Of a stretch of DNA of 64,000 nucleotides, positions 10,831-22,515 are shown in pieces; the first letter of the stretch is position 1, and the number at the start of each line of letters is the position of its first letter. The stretch lies in contig OX328099.1 in the NCBI GenBank assembly GCA_946811185.2, positions 71,304,714 through 71,368,713 on the forward strand. The letters are read 5' to 3'. A program made the translations under genes and the position numbers. Source of the DNA: Hippopus hippopus. Lineage: Eukaryota; Mollusca; Bivalvia; Cardiida; Cardiidae. Under the pieces are notes generated by a model. The model did not search any database. It saw nothing but the letters and a program-made list of their open reading frames with translations, and was not told the origin of the DNA.

Positions 10831-11935
10831 TTTTATTCCACAGAAATACAATATACATGAGCAATACAATACAATTAATGAACAAATATAAAGCTGCAGA
10901 AATGTATCGGAACGAAAGCAAAGCTTATAGAGTTCCTCTCCTATTTCCGGTTATTGCATACATAAAGTACGATATATTTAAGTCTTAAAAAATCATATAA
11001 AAGAAAAAGATGGGTGAAAGTAAGGGGGGACGTGCAGATAGGTATGGAGTGTTAGGCCCTACTGGTGAAGATTTCACCTATAAGAAACCATATATAAAGA
11101 CAATAAAGACTTAACAACCTGACCGTCACTTCTACGTAAGTGTTTTAGTGTTTACTAATACAGTTTATAAAGATGAAGATAAGACTGCTTGATAAGAACG
11201 ATAGGATATGTAGTATATATACACTTAGTAGGATTATTTAGATCTATACTGTTATGCATACTAGAGAAAGAGGCAGAACTCTACAAGTGTATTCTGCCAG
11301 TTCCTGCAGCATAATATAGTATTGTCACTAAGAAGACAAAAGAAACAAAAGAGCAAATCTTCCACTTGCACGGATATTTAAGTATGCACTGCTGCAAATA
11401 TTCTTTCATTATCATGCAGACTAAGATTCTCATCTCCATATGGGATGATTCGAACTCATCTCCATATAGGATGATTCGAACTCATCTCCATATAGGATGA
11501 TTCGAAGGGAGACTCTTACTATATCATAAATACAAAAGTTTAAACGATTTCTTAAGTCATTATAAATGGGACATTTTAGAACGAAGTGTTCAGTTGATTC
11601 AACTGAGCCGCATCTACAGAGTGGCGATTGCACTAAATTTTTCAAGTGTAGGTGATGATAAAGAGAACTATACCTGTTATGTAACCTAGCATGGATAATC
11701 TGAATTTTTCTTTCACCGAAGAAATACAGTTGTCTTGGGGTGGGTTTGTCAAGGTTCGAATGATATTTAAAAGATGTCAGTGATTCCGCATTCTTAATCT
11801 CATCCAGTAGGGAATTCCAATCATTAATTATAGACGACAGAAATTAACTGTTATACAAGCTAGTTCTGCAAGCAATGGTTCGCAAATTATTTGGAAATAA
11901 GTCCTAAAGATCTTCAAAACAGCTGAAATCGTGTG
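10831..11935 (-). mobile_element. 5'-truncated antisense LINE inserted in the sense LINE
   Basis: Read on the minus strand, 11935 to about 11430 encodes WNSLLDEIKNAESLTSFKYH, then FFGERKIQIIHARLHNRYSS and CRCGSVESTEHFVLKCPIY. This is the C-terminal Cys/His knuckle found after many LINE reverse transcriptases. The distal end (about 10840-10880) carries CAATACA-type short repeats resembling a LINE 3' tail. The reading frame near 11430-11520 includes a 26 bp unit (GAACTCATCTCCATATAGGA) repeated about three times. Both borders fall inside the RT frame of the sense LINE. Confidence 0.65.
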
Positions 11936-13070
11936 CATGACTATTGTAATAGATGGGGACTCGAAGTTAACACTGATAAGACAACTCTCAGAGATAATAA
12001 GTATTGGTTTTATAATAACGTTAAATCGTTCAAACAGTGAACGATTTTAACTATTTAGGAACATCTTCAACTATACAGGTACTTTCTCGTTGAACCAAAA
12101 ACAGAAAAACATTGGCAGGTAAAGGTCTCAAAGCTCTGAATATTTTGATCAGTAATGTTAAGGAATTTAATTTTCCACCGAAAACAAGTCGGCGGTTATT
12201 TGACGCATTCGTAGGTTCTTTTTTTATGATTTTCTGTGGAAATATGGGGATATTCTAAATCCAAAGAAATTGAACGTATCCATACTAATTTTTGCTAGAG
12301 TTTATGAGGTGTAAAAAATACTATAAGTAACAATGCTGTTTATGGAGAACTTGGGCGCTATTTACTTTATATAAGTAGGCATTCGCGAATGATTAAATTC
12401 TCAGTGGATTAAGGTTTTGAATTAAAAAAATATTCTGATTAAAATATTGTATGTTACCCAAGTAGAGGACAGCAAAAATGGATAGGATAAATGGCAGTGT
12501 GATAAGATCAAACGTCTTTACATCTTTTTAAAACGGTTTTGGAAATGTATGGCAGGTTAATCCTTTCCAAGTAAATCTGAAAACACTTCATTTATTTTTT
12601 AAACAGACTTGTTGACATTTTTAAACAGAATTGGTTCGAAAGTGTATCCCAGTCGACCATTCCTACAACATATGTAACCTTCAAATCTGAACATTCTTTC
12701 GAAAAGTATTTAAAAATTCTGCCTCGTCAATATAGGATTTATATTTCAAAAATGAAATTATCATCCCACTCTTTAGAAATTGAAACTGGCAGATATGGAC
12801 CTAATAGAATTGAAAGAAGTCAAAGCCATTGTGAAATATGTAAAGAAAATGACATTGAAGATGAATACCATTTCATTCTTAAATGCAAAAAATGCGATCA
12901 TCTGATACTAGTCTATATAAATAGATATTTCTATTTAAAACCTAGTATGCAAAAATTCATTTATCTTCTCCTTATCAGAAACTAAAATAACTCTGCTTAA
13001 TTTGGGAAAATACATAAAATCTGCACTCGAAGTCGGAAATAACACATTTTATTCCGTGAGTAACGATTAA
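11936..13070 (+). pseudogene. Non-LTR reverse transcriptase, 3' part (decayed)
   Basis: Resumes with DYCNRWGLEVNTDKTTL, then GKGLKALNILISN, NFPPKTSRRLFDAFVGS, SKSKEIERIHTNF and NNAVYGELGRYLLYISRHS, with several stops and frameshifts. It ends with an intact 77-codon stretch (12752-12985) bearing a CEICKENDIEDEYHFILKC zinc-knuckle-like C-terminus. These are continuous with the 10612-10830 segment once the antisense insertion is removed. Confidence 0.75.
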
Positions 13071-13158
13071 TGTACACCCTTTTTTTTTTTTTTCAATGTA
13101 AATTTATTTCTATATTTCTTAATTTTATATTGATGTTGTCGTAATTATAGGTCATTAA

Positions 13159-13378
13159 CCCTTTACCAAACAAGATTTTTAAAAACCTTCAGACGGAAAG
13201 CTCAGGAAGTCACTGTAGAAATGAAGAAAATACTGTTAAGAAGCGTTTTCTCCTTTTCAAACAATGTTCTTTTTTACGCTTTGAAAGACACAATCTATGT
13301 TTATAGTAACTTTTAATTGTCGTATACAAGTATTTTCATTTTGGATCAGTCTAAATTTTTGACGTCTGGTAAAGAGAA
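13159..13378. mobile_element. piggyBac-like MITE, diverged copy
   Basis: TTAA then CCCTTTACCAAACAAG at the left, AGCGTTTTCTCCTTTTC in the centre and GACGTCTGGTAAAGAG at the right. Confidence 0.65.
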
Positions 13379-13654
13379 AATGTCTTCAACCTTGATAACT
13401 GTTACGTGTATATGTATTATGATAGGATATCTATCATATCTATTACGTATATACGTATTATGTATTTATGACTAGAAGCTGTATCAGCTTACGTCAATAA
13501 AGATTGTCTATGTCTATTGTGTAATCTCAGAATTACAATTTCCCCTAAAGAGCACATAGCAGACTAAGGGTCAAATTCATATTATTATTATTTTTTTTTT
13601 TCTTTTCAGTTTGAAATTAGTTTTATTTGATAAATAATCTAATAACCTTTTGTC

Positions 13655-13731
13655 GCACAATCCCGCGTTTTAACGACCCTGATGAAAGAGGCTTTTGAAA
13701 ACAGAGTGGGAATAGGTGAAAATGCTGGTAA
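13655..13731. mobile_element. Left half of a piggyBac-like MITE split by a 2.88 kb insertion
   Basis: Runs from a decayed ACCTTTTGTCGCACAATCCC end through GACCCTGATGAAAGAGGC to GAAAATGCTGGTAA, then stops at the GGCCTAAAAA end of the insertion. The right half resumes at 16612. Confidence 0.75.
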
Positions 13732-13845
13732 GGCCTAAAAAAAAAATAGTTTGTTTAGGGTAACGTCTCCAGAAATGTTAGGTAGGGTAGCGACGATTTT
13801 TTTTTTTTTTTTTTAAATCTCCCCCCAAAACATTTTGAAAGAGCT

Positions 13846-14055
13846 TGACCTCTTAACCACATGGAAAAATGTAGACTTGTCCAAACCTAAAGCATTTGTA
13901 GACAACAAATTTAATATGGATCAAATGGTGGTATTTGCTTTTGAAAATGGGAAAAAAAGAGAAAATGGTGGCTACCAGCTCTGAGTCCTTTTCTCATTAT
14001 GTGTTCAAAAGACCTCTAGTCTGTCAATAACTTTCCGATTGTGTGGTAAATGGTC
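13846..14055. mobile_element. piggyBac-like MITE, decayed copy inside the 2.88 kb insertion
   Basis: Contains TAGACTTGTCCAAACCTAAA, CAAATGGTGG, GAGAAAATGGTGGCTACCAG and a GATTGTGTGGTAAATGGT end. Confidence 0.6.
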
Positions 14056-14126
14056 AAATTCTTTCTAAACTATACTTCTATATTTGCATCTTTTTTCCCC
14101 ACTGAATGCTGTCCACTTTTGTTTAA

Positions 14127-14356
14127 CTCTTTTCTGGATTGAAATTTTTTAGACTTGTCCAAATTAAAAGTATTTGCAGACGACAAAACAAATGTGACTC
14201 ACAAATTGAAATTTGTTTTGGGTAGGGTAGAAAACATTATGGGAAACAAAGAAAATGTGGGTTTATAGCATTTTATCCTTTTCCCACTATTTTCCCACAA
14301 TGTTTTCAAAAGTTTTGTTTAAGGATTGTTAAAACTGTGGATTGTGTGGTAAAGAG
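14127..14356. mobile_element. piggyBac-like MITE inside the 2.88 kb insertion
   Basis: TTAA at 14123, then CTCTTTTC, AGACTTGTCCAAATTAAAAG, GTAGAAAACATTATGGGAAA, and the right end GATTGTGTGGTAAAGAG followed by CTAA. Confidence 0.7.
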
Positions 14357-14639
14357 CTAAAACAGCTGAAAAAGTGAAAAACATTTATTTGCAAGTTTCT
14401 AAATAAACTGAATAAATACTAGAATGTTTCGTTTGTTTTTTTGTTTAATACCCTCCCCCTCCAGAACACTTTAGAGGACCAAATATATTATACTGATTTA
14501 AAGTAAACATTTTATCTGTAGAAAAGTTGGGTTTACAAAGGATATGCATTTTGTTTTTTATCTAGAACACACATTCTTGACACAACTTTGAAATTACAAG
14601 TATCCACTTTTGTTGTCCTTCAGAGTTATAATGTGAAAC

Positions 14640-15500
14640 AAGAGTGCCGTCATCACAATATACGCCGCCACATGGCTGCTATTTCAAGCAGCTAGCTTTA
14701 GAGACTAAAGTGTTGGAATTTCTAGCACCTACCTGGGTAGCTCAATGGATATATTGTGTTACTTGTGATCTAAAAGTTTTAAACACGGACTGATGGATGG
14801 ACAGACAGACGCACAACGGACTCAGTGGTCATTGGCTTTGATTAAGCAATAAAAATATGAAGTTTCATGAAATTATGTCCATTAGTTGGAGATACATTGA
14901 TGAAAAAAAAATTTTTTTCCGTGACACAGCAATAAATTCCAAAACCCTGACAATATACGCTAGGTCACATGGTCTTTGAAAATTTCATCCAACTCCGTTG
15001 AGATATGTCCAGTAATTAAAGAGATATTGGTGAAAAATGAAATATAACATGAAGCCCCCTTTTTCCATGATGCAACAATAAATCGCAAAACCTTGACAAT
15101 CTGCACTAGGTCACATGATCAGAAACATTCTATGAAAATTTTATCCAAATCCGTCAAGAAATGTGGGAGGGGTTGCGTTCACAAGAAATAGACTTATGTA
15201 AGGACGGATGCTGTTTAAATTTGACATGAAGCCCCCTTTTTCCATGACACAGCAATAATTTCCAAAATCCTGACAATATGCGCTAGGTCACATGATCTGT
15301 GAATATTTCATCCAAATCCGTTGAGATATGTCCAGTATTAATTAAAGAGATACTGGTGAAAAATGAAATATAACATGAAGCCCCCTTTTTCCATGACGCA
15401 GCTATGAATCGCAAAACCTTGACAACATGCGCTAGGTCACATGATGAGAAACATTCTGTGAAAATTTTATCCAAATCCGTCAAGAAATGTGGGAGGAGTG
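14640..15500. repeat. Dispersed repeat with 149-177 bp tandem units, inside the 2.88 kb insertion
   Basis: Starts AAGAGTGCCGTCATCACAAT. Units carry ATGAAGCCCCCTTTTTCCAT at about 15048, 15225 and 15374, GCTAGGTCACATGAT and CAAATCCGTTGAGATATGTC. A single related unit is at 57140-57230. Confidence 0.65.
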
Positions 15501-16611
15501 CTGCTATTCCTCAATTTTATATAGATCAGACACATTTTACCTGGAAATTAAAGTGGCATTACTTGCCGAAGTGTAGGAGAGATCAGTTCTAAAACCTTGG
15601 AAAATTTTTGCATAGCGGCTCCTAGCCTAGGCAGTTTCAGGTTTTTCTCTAAGACCAGGTAGGGTAAATTAAGCTGAGTGAAAAGGGGGGGGGGGGGGGG
15701 CAGAGCGAGAACAAGGCAAGTTTGGGTAGATTTATATTTTCCGAAAGAAATTATTGTTGCCTCATTGTGACAAAGATAGAAAAAAAATATGAAAATACCT
15801 GTTTAATAAGAAGACCTATCGACGCTTGATACAAATCTAAACTTCTATCGTTGCCGTCGTCTAGTTTAGTCCACAGTCCGTCCTGTCAGATAAGTTGCAA
15901 GAGAAACCTCCATTAAAATTGTTTGAATGTTATATCTGCATTGAACATCGTAATTGTTCGTAGTTCTGGAGCATGCTAGCACTTTTGTCTAATGATGTTT
16001 AACAGAACTTGTTCAATCTGAAATCTAGCAAACCGAAAGTAGCGACAATGCACAACAGAACCGGAAATGCGGTGATCACAACAGAGATGACGGGATCCTG
16101 TCTATATTTTACGCGAAGAAAAGCGAAAATCACAATTAAAAGTTCGTTACACGGTCTGTACTGAACCGCAGTATTTCGGGCGTGATTCGTTTTAGAAGAT
16201 AAAACTGGTACCCGTTTGTCTTTTGTAACCGTGCGATAGGATACGAACGTTCGATAAACAGAAGTTTCTGTGTGGAGTTGGCGAAAAAGCCCGATCTCTC
16301 CGCTTGCCTGTATGTATTTTTAGAAATGGAAAACCCACGTTATTGCGTTTGACAATATACTCCGGTACACGGTAGCTTTTGTACAGGCGTAGGAGTTTTC
16401 ATGCATAATTATGTATGTAGTAGTATATGATTGCACACCTATAATATAATGCGCAATATTTGCCGAAACAGGCGTCCTGTGACACAGTATGATAAAAGGC
16501 TGATTTTTTTTTTTATCGGAAGACAAAAAAAAAAAAAAAAAAATTAGGGTCGGGGCAAAATCTCCAGGTAGGGTCGGGTTACCCGAAACAAACTATTTTT
16601 TTAATTACGCC

Positions 16612-16749
16612 TAACCAGCATCTTCTCCTTTTTCCACAATGTTTTCTATCCTTCTAAAGATAAATTTCAATTTTTTAATCAAATCTATTTTGTCTTCTGC
16701 GGATACTTTCAATTTGGGCAGGTCTAAAATTTTGTCATTTGGTAAGGAG
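16612..16749. mobile_element. Right half of the split piggyBac-like MITE
   Basis: TAACCAGCATCTTCTCC through TTTTCTATCCTTCTAAAG to TTTGTCATTTGGTAAGGAG. It complements the half at 13655-13731. Confidence 0.75.
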
Positions 16750-16753
16750 CTAA

Positions 16754-17496
16754 ATGCTAATAAGAGTGAACACATAATAATTATGCATTTTCTGTAATTT
16801 ATAATTATTATGTATGTATCATTAGGTTAACACGCCCAAGCAGTTTAAACCCCGGGAAACCTCGGTTTTTATAGACAAAATTGGGGTTTACAGGGGTTTG
16901 GATTATTTCATCTTATATTATAGAATACGGATTCTTGGGTACTCATCATAACTGCATTAATGAGGCGGATCTTGACACGAGGACCCAAAATCTTTGTTTG
17001 GATCAGAAATGAGAAGAAAAAAAAAATGCAACTTCTGACACCACGAAACGTAACATTATAGTGCATAGGTATGTTAACGTAATGTGATTTTTTTTTTAAA
17101 ATTGTAAATAATGATAAAAAAGATAACATATTTTTTATGAAAATAAAAATAAATTGAAATGAAAAGAAAATGACGAATACAACGGTAGAATAAAAAGAAT
17201 GGGTCATGAATAGAGCGCCTCCCCGGATGCAAATGGATTAATGTAAAGACTAATATAGGATCATTTCTGTTAGCTTTTTAAAAAAGATTTACTTGATCCA
17301 TTTGTAACTGAACGCTCTAATATTAGCGCAAGGTTCAGTATGGTAAGTACACCTGAACTCGGCAATGTATGTGGTGGTTACACTGTGTAAAATGTCTCGC
17401 AATAGTTGGGATATATAAGGGAAAATAAGTAATACATTTGTAAATATTACAAATAAACATGTTTTATGACCTTTTTAAGAAAAATTTATATCAATA
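16754..17496. other. No gene seen
   Basis: AT-rich; a low-complexity frame of about 99 codons on the minus strand (16908-17207) is Phe/Ile/Ser-rich and looks like chance. Confidence 0.5.
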
Positions 17497-17584
17497 TTTT
17501 GGTGTCGTGGTGTGTCGTGGGGTGTCGTTGGGTGTCTTGGGGTGTCGTGGTGTGTCATCGTGTGTCGTGGGATATCGTGGGGTG
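17497..17584 (+). repeat. GGTGTCGT minisatellite
   Basis: About ten degenerate copies of an 8-10 bp GG(T)GTGTCGTG unit give a G/T-rich strand. Confidence 0.85.
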
Positions 17585-17839
17585 AATAGACTCACCGTCT
17601 TACGACATGCGCAGGCAACACGTAGTGTATCACTTCCTTTGATTGTGAACCGTCAACAAACTTGGAGGAGAAAGAGAGCATTTTATGGTTTGTTTCATTA
17701 CTTAGATGTCAATTACTTGATGCTTTGTGTCAGTTTTGTGTAGAAACATTACTGCAAACTACCAAAAAGATAATAATATGAAAATAGGCAAAGCCTAGAA
17801 ACGGGCGAAAGAGACTTTTTCCTCAGACATGAAAACATG

Positions 17840-17990
17840 AGGTATCATACCTTCAGTCTGAAGGTGTCTGCTCCAATGCTAATTTTTTGACTGGTCTTCG
17901 CTAACACCTTCAGTCCAGCCATTCATGTAGGGTATCTGGAAAAAATACGATTTTACCCGCACCTCTTCAAACGGCTCTATGTAGCAACCA
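17840..17990 (+). repeat. Inverted repeat arm (partner 22060-22195)
   Basis: CACCTTCAGTCCAGCCATTC, ATGTAGGGTATCTGGAAAAA and CGATTTTACCCGCACCTCTT match the reverse complement of 22060-22195. A palindromic CCTTCAGTCTGAAGG lies at one end. Confidence 0.7.
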
Positions 17991-18010
17991 CCACGCCTGC
18001 GCAGATCAGG

Positions 18011-19039
18011 GGAGATAATTTAAATTTTTTTCCGGAAATATGACCTCACTAAGGGTCAAATAGATACGCGCCAATTATGGAAAACTACGGCTTTTCCTGA
18101 CGTCGTATGTCATTGGAAGCTAAAGTCTAAAGATAGGAGTTTGCGAAATGGCTTGCCTCTTGCGCGAAACGATTTGAGAACCCCAAACGGGAACCGAGAG
18201 AAAATTTCACTGACCGATATTTTTTGGAAAAAAGGCGATTTCACTAATTAAACTGGTATTTTTTTGTAGTTCGATAATCCATTTATACCAAAAATGTGAT
18301 TTGAAATACAAAAATCGCGCGCGGATAATTGTTTTTAAGCATTTTTCTGACTCGGTATATGTCATGGTAGGAGGGATAAATCGACACCGGAAGTGAAACA
18401 GAGTTACAAAATAACCCTTGACGACAGGCTCTGTGGCTAAATTAAACCACTATTTCCACCCAAGATGTTCATATGACGGTCCAGTTTGATAAATTACAAC
18501 TAATTGAATATGTACAGAGTAAATTTTTTTAGATTTATGAATCAAATTCTTAAAATTGCATTCGTTTTATAGCAGGGATTCGTACTCAAAATTCAACGTA
18601 CCGTTTCGTAACCAGGATCTACATGTTTTGTATTCCTCTAACATATGAGTACTGCGCAGCATGATTGTTTTCTTATTCATAATTTTGGGTTCTCACACAA
18701 AACCTTGTGTCAGATATATCGGTTTCTTTGCATTAATTAGTAATATTGTAATATCAGCTGGAATATTATGTTACTACTTATTTAATTATTGGCAACCATA
18801 TCACCTTATTCAAGTAACTTTAGTAAGTCAAATCTCCAAACATTTCCCCCATTTTAACAGAACCGCACATTTATAATTATGGTACTTTACTAAGTAAATA
18901 TGCATAAGTATGCATTTGAAAATGTACAACTTTGTATTTGCAGACTAAGTGAGTAAGTCTCAATCAGCATGTTCATAGGCAGTCTGATCAGAGGCTACAC
19001 ATTTTGTCAGAACCTCGTGCATAGCTTATCATTTCATAT
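18011..19039. other. No gene seen
   Basis: Unassigned sequence between inverted-repeat arms and a MITE; no motif recognised. Confidence 0.45.
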
Positions 19040-19207
19040 GTAAGCAAATGAAACAATGGAAGCATCTGCAGATTACAAATTATATGTGGTTCAAATGATA
19101 GAATTTGTCTATGATAGGGTAGAAAACATCGTGGGAAAAGCAGAAAATACTGGTTACTACCCTTTTTTTAGGGTTGTGGAAAATCCTGATTGTCTGATAA
19201 AGGGTTG
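19040..19207. mobile_element. piggyBac-like MITE, decayed copy
   Basis: GTGGTTCAAATGATAGAATT, GGTAGAAAACATCGTGGGAA and ATTGTCTGATAAAGGGTT match the family. Confidence 0.6.
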
Positions 19208-20019
19208 AAAAAAAGCTACTATCACTTGAAATTAATAGGTGTATGTCTCTTCCCAAATTGACAGAATTCCAACCAATGTTACAAAAATTCCATTTTCTAA
19301 TTCAATAAATCCTTCTCTCAAGACTGGTTATATATAATCTTGGATGCACTGTACTGAAATAGAAAGGAGAAAACATAGACAAGAAATAAGTGTCATGTTT
19401 TAAATCATATCTGTGGTTCATACATTTTCAAATGAGTCTATTTTTCCTATAGCATTAACCTATATTTTCCCCATTGTAAAATGGGTGGGTGGGGTAACGT
19501 TATTTCCTTTATATAACATATACAGTGTTTTTTGGGTGCATAAACCTTTCAAAACTGAATGGGAGATCATTTTATCATTTACAAGCTATTAGATGTCATC
19601 TAGATGACTTTAACTAAGCTCAAAAACCTTACATATTGTAAAAAGTGTGCTTTTTCTCTTTTTCAATATCAAAATGGGGTTCAGTCCGATAGATATAACA
19701 TCAGAAAAAGACACAATAAAATCACCTAACAGCTAAGGTAGAGTATATAATTAATCATTGATGTTCTGCCCACCATGTGGACACTTCATTAACTGCATAT
19801 CAAGCAGACTCTTATAGTTACAGAGTGAGGTCATTTTTTGCTGAACAATTAAAATTTGTGTTTTCAGAAACATGATTTTTTGCCTTTTGTCAAGGTATTT
19901 TTGACGTAAAGAAATAGTACAACCTATATAAACTATAATATTTCCTGATTTGTATTGATGAGATCTTTCAGAAAATGTATAGTTTTTACAGATTAGACTC
20001 CTTTCAGAAAAAAGGTGGT

Positions 20020-20105
20020 GGTTGCTACTCTATGCGACAAAATTTCCAATGACAGCTAATAAAATGGGCATGGATCAATAGATTAATGATTAATCTTTAC
20101 AAAAA
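20020..20105 (+). repeat. Inverted repeat arm (partner 22000-22075)
   Basis: CTATGCGACAAAATTTCCAA, TGACAGCTAATAAAATGGGC and ATGGATCAATAGATTAATGA are the inverse of 22000-22075. Confidence 0.75.
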
Positions 20106-20199
20106 AACTGATGTTAGTTAAAATCTAAATCTTACCTTCGTGCAAATCTGTACTTTTCAACGTAAATAACAGTTGACCTACTTCTCCGGAAATCAAAAC

Positions 20200-20319
20200 A
20201 TGGCGATATCATCAATGCGCATGTCTCGGCAGGGTTCGGTGGAAATCGCAATATCTCTGACACGCTACAGGACGGTTCATTTGAGAATTCCAGTGTGGAC
20301 AAAGGCACCTTGTACGTAA
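20200..20319 (+). other. Possible small reading frame or first exon (unproven)
   Basis: AAAACATGGCG at 20197 gives a good start context for a 39-codon frame (MAISSMRMSRQGSVEIAISL and on) ending TAA at 20317, with a possible GTAAAA donor at 20316. On the opposite strand an AAG/GTAAGA donor-like site sits near 20152. It is less AT-rich than its surroundings but lies inside the 20020-22075 inverted repeat, so it may be transposon interior. No family recognised. Confidence 0.2.
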
Positions 20320-20888
20320 AATGGTCTTTTATGCTAATTTAGTTTTTATAGGGGGAACAAAATAATGTAGAAGATTTAGGTACTTTTATGTAAGGGAAAT
20401 AATGTATTCTGATTGTTTCTTGAAACAAATTTTAAATGCTTATTTACAACAGAAATGGCTATTTATGTTTATCCAGCTGTTAGAATATTGAAAATATTGT
20501 AGACAAAACGTACGACAAAATGTTACATTGGTGTAAATATATTTTGAATGGATTTTAAGAAGACAAATAGATTACATTTTAAATCACAAAACAAACAACT
20601 GTGAACTAGAAAACGTTGATTAAGAAAAAAAAAATAAAACTGACATACAGTATCTGCTGTGATCATAACATGTGTCGGTGTTTTTTGTATTTGCCCTTTT
20701 TTCTCAGAGCATGGCTCATATATCGAACACTTGGATCAAGGATCCCGGAGAGTTGGGTTGTCATTGAATATTAGTTCGACGATGAAGTCTTCTTTTTGCC
20801 GGAAAAATCCGATGTTAAAAGAACCAAGATGGACTTTATCGAATAGGACTCCTTTCCTTCTAATTTCACATACAATTATTGACAGCAT

Positions 20889-21255
20889 TTACCAAACATC
20901 AAATTAGCTTGAAAAACGGTAATAGTGTTTAAAAGGGTAGAACATATGGTGGGAAAAGGATAAAATGTCGGTCATCTACATATTTTCTTTTCCCACTATT
21001 TCATCAGGGTTGCCTAACAAAAGATTGTTTGGTTATTTTCTTTTCGTGATTGTTTTACCTAACCCTTCACACAGTATCCCGGATTTGCACTATCCTGTGG
21101 AAGAAAGCTTTTGAAGACACTGTGTTGCTGGTAGCCAGAAATTTCTCCTTTTCCAACATTTTCTTTACCCTTATAGAAATAAATTCCATTATTTATATTG
21201 TCGTCCGCAAACGCTTCAAATCTGGCATTTCCTAATTTTTGTTGTGTGATAAAGG
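20889..21255. mobile_element. Two adjacent decayed piggyBac-like MITEs
   Basis: 20889-21030 has TACCAAACATC and GGTGGGAAAAGGATAAAATG. 21062-21255 has CCCTTCACACAGTATCCC, TGCTGGTAGCCAGAAATTTC and a TTGTGTGATAAAGGATTA end. Confidence 0.5.
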
Positions 21256-21466
21256 ATTAGACCTATGGTTATGTTATTTACGCCTTTCATTTCCCAATTC
21301 ACCTGTTATTACCATATTGAAAATACAGATAATCTTGAATATTTAACATGGACTCGATTTATGTTTAAAAATGATCGATCTAGATACAGATCTAATGAAT
21401 ATAAAAGTTTAATTTGCTTTTTTCACCCGTTAGCAAATTAAAGTGAACAAAAGAACGAAACATCCA

Positions 21467-21664
21467 GGGCCCGTATTCACCAACCATTCTTAAGAACGTT
21501 ATTTGTCTTATTCTCCAAATTTTTCTACATGTGTTAGTAACACAACTTCTGATTGGCTAAACCATTCGGTTTAGCCAATCAGAAGTTCTGTTACTTACAA
21601 ATTTAGAAAACCTTGGAAAAAAAGACTAAGAATATTCTCAAGAATAGTTGGTGAATACGTGCCC
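21467..21664. mobile_element. Foldback MITE (GGGCCCGTATTCAC type), copy 2
   Basis: Has the same termini as the 444-608 copy. The centre carries an additional perfect hairpin, GATTGGCTAAACC / GGTTTAGCCAATC, around 21550-21583. Confidence 0.75.
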
Positions 21665-21999
21665 AGGCTTCTTAACGGTCACCTATTCTTGGTCTTACTG
21701 AATGATTTTAACTATTTCTAAACAAAAACTCGGCATTTCCAACTGTATTTCATATCGAAGTTCGTAAACTGAATGAGTTCAGGGCTAGAAATTAAACTAG
21801 ATATTTTCGTGTAAATACGTGGAATGCATATTGTGAACCTGACTGTACAAAATTCAAATTCCTTTGAGTGCGCATGTCTGTTCAACGGAAGTCGCCATGT
21901 AAGTTGTTTACAAATGACACTGGATTTATTTACGTTGGGAAAAAGGTAAATTTCCATCGATTTTATTGGTATTTTGTAGCACAGTTTGTGTGATGTTAA

Positions 22000-22195
22000 A
22001 GATTAATCATTTATCTATCGATCCATGCCCATTTTATTAGCTGTCATTGGAAATTTTGTCGCATAGAGCCGTTCGAAAAGGTGCGGGTAAAATCGTATTT
22101 TTTCCAGATACCCTACATGAATGGCTGGACTGAAGGTGTTAGCGAAGACCAGTCAAAAAATTAGCATTGGAGCAGACACCTTCAGACTGAAGGTA
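22000..22195 (-). repeat. Composite inverted repeat arm
   Basis: The left part (22000-22075) pairs with 20020-20105; the right part (22060-22195) pairs with 17840-17990. It ends at a CCTTCAGACTGAAGG palindrome next to CAGTTCCCCGACGGGGAACTG (22209-22229), itself a perfect hairpin. Confidence 0.7.
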
Positions 22196-22369
22196 GAGGT
22201 ATCAAGACAGTTCCCCGACGGGGAACTGTCTTGTTCCCAAAACATAATCGGTACAATAACTGATCAGTGCAGATAGATCTATGTTCATTTGACCCTGCCC
22301 AGCATGGCAGTAGATATCTGAAGACAACAAATTCGAAAGTGATACAAATATAACAAAAGTCCTCAACAG

Positions 22370-22470
22370 GGTAGCATTTTACCAGCATTTTATCCTTTTG
22401 CCGCAATGTTCTCAGAATCCTTCCCCTTCAGAGCCATTTGATTTGAACTCGGGATTGTGTAATAAAGGGT
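22370..22470. mobile_element. piggyBac-like MITE, half copy
   Basis: ACCAGCATTTTATCCTTTTG, then CTCGGGATTGTGTAATAAAG followed by GGTTAA. Confidence 0.5.
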
Positions 22471-22515
22471 TAACTTGAGAAGAAATTTAGCCCCAAATTA
22501 TCCCAGCTGGACTAG

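Larger units (their letters stand above)
13732..16611. mobile_element. 2.88 kb insertion with TAA target duplication (Harbinger-like)
   Basis: Begins GGCCTAAAAAAAAAAATAGT-TTGTTTAGGGTAAC and ends with the reverse complement of GGCGTAATTAAAAAAATAGT-TTGTTTCGGGTAAC, giving roughly 35 bp of terminal inverted repeat. GCTGG-TAA on the left and TAA-CCAGC on the right restore the uninterrupted MITE centre GCTGGTAACCAGC when one TAA is removed. A 3 bp T-A-type duplication is characteristic of PIF/Harbinger elements, hence the assignment (inference). No transposase is visible; two more MITEs and a tandem repeat lie inside. Confidence 0.7.
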
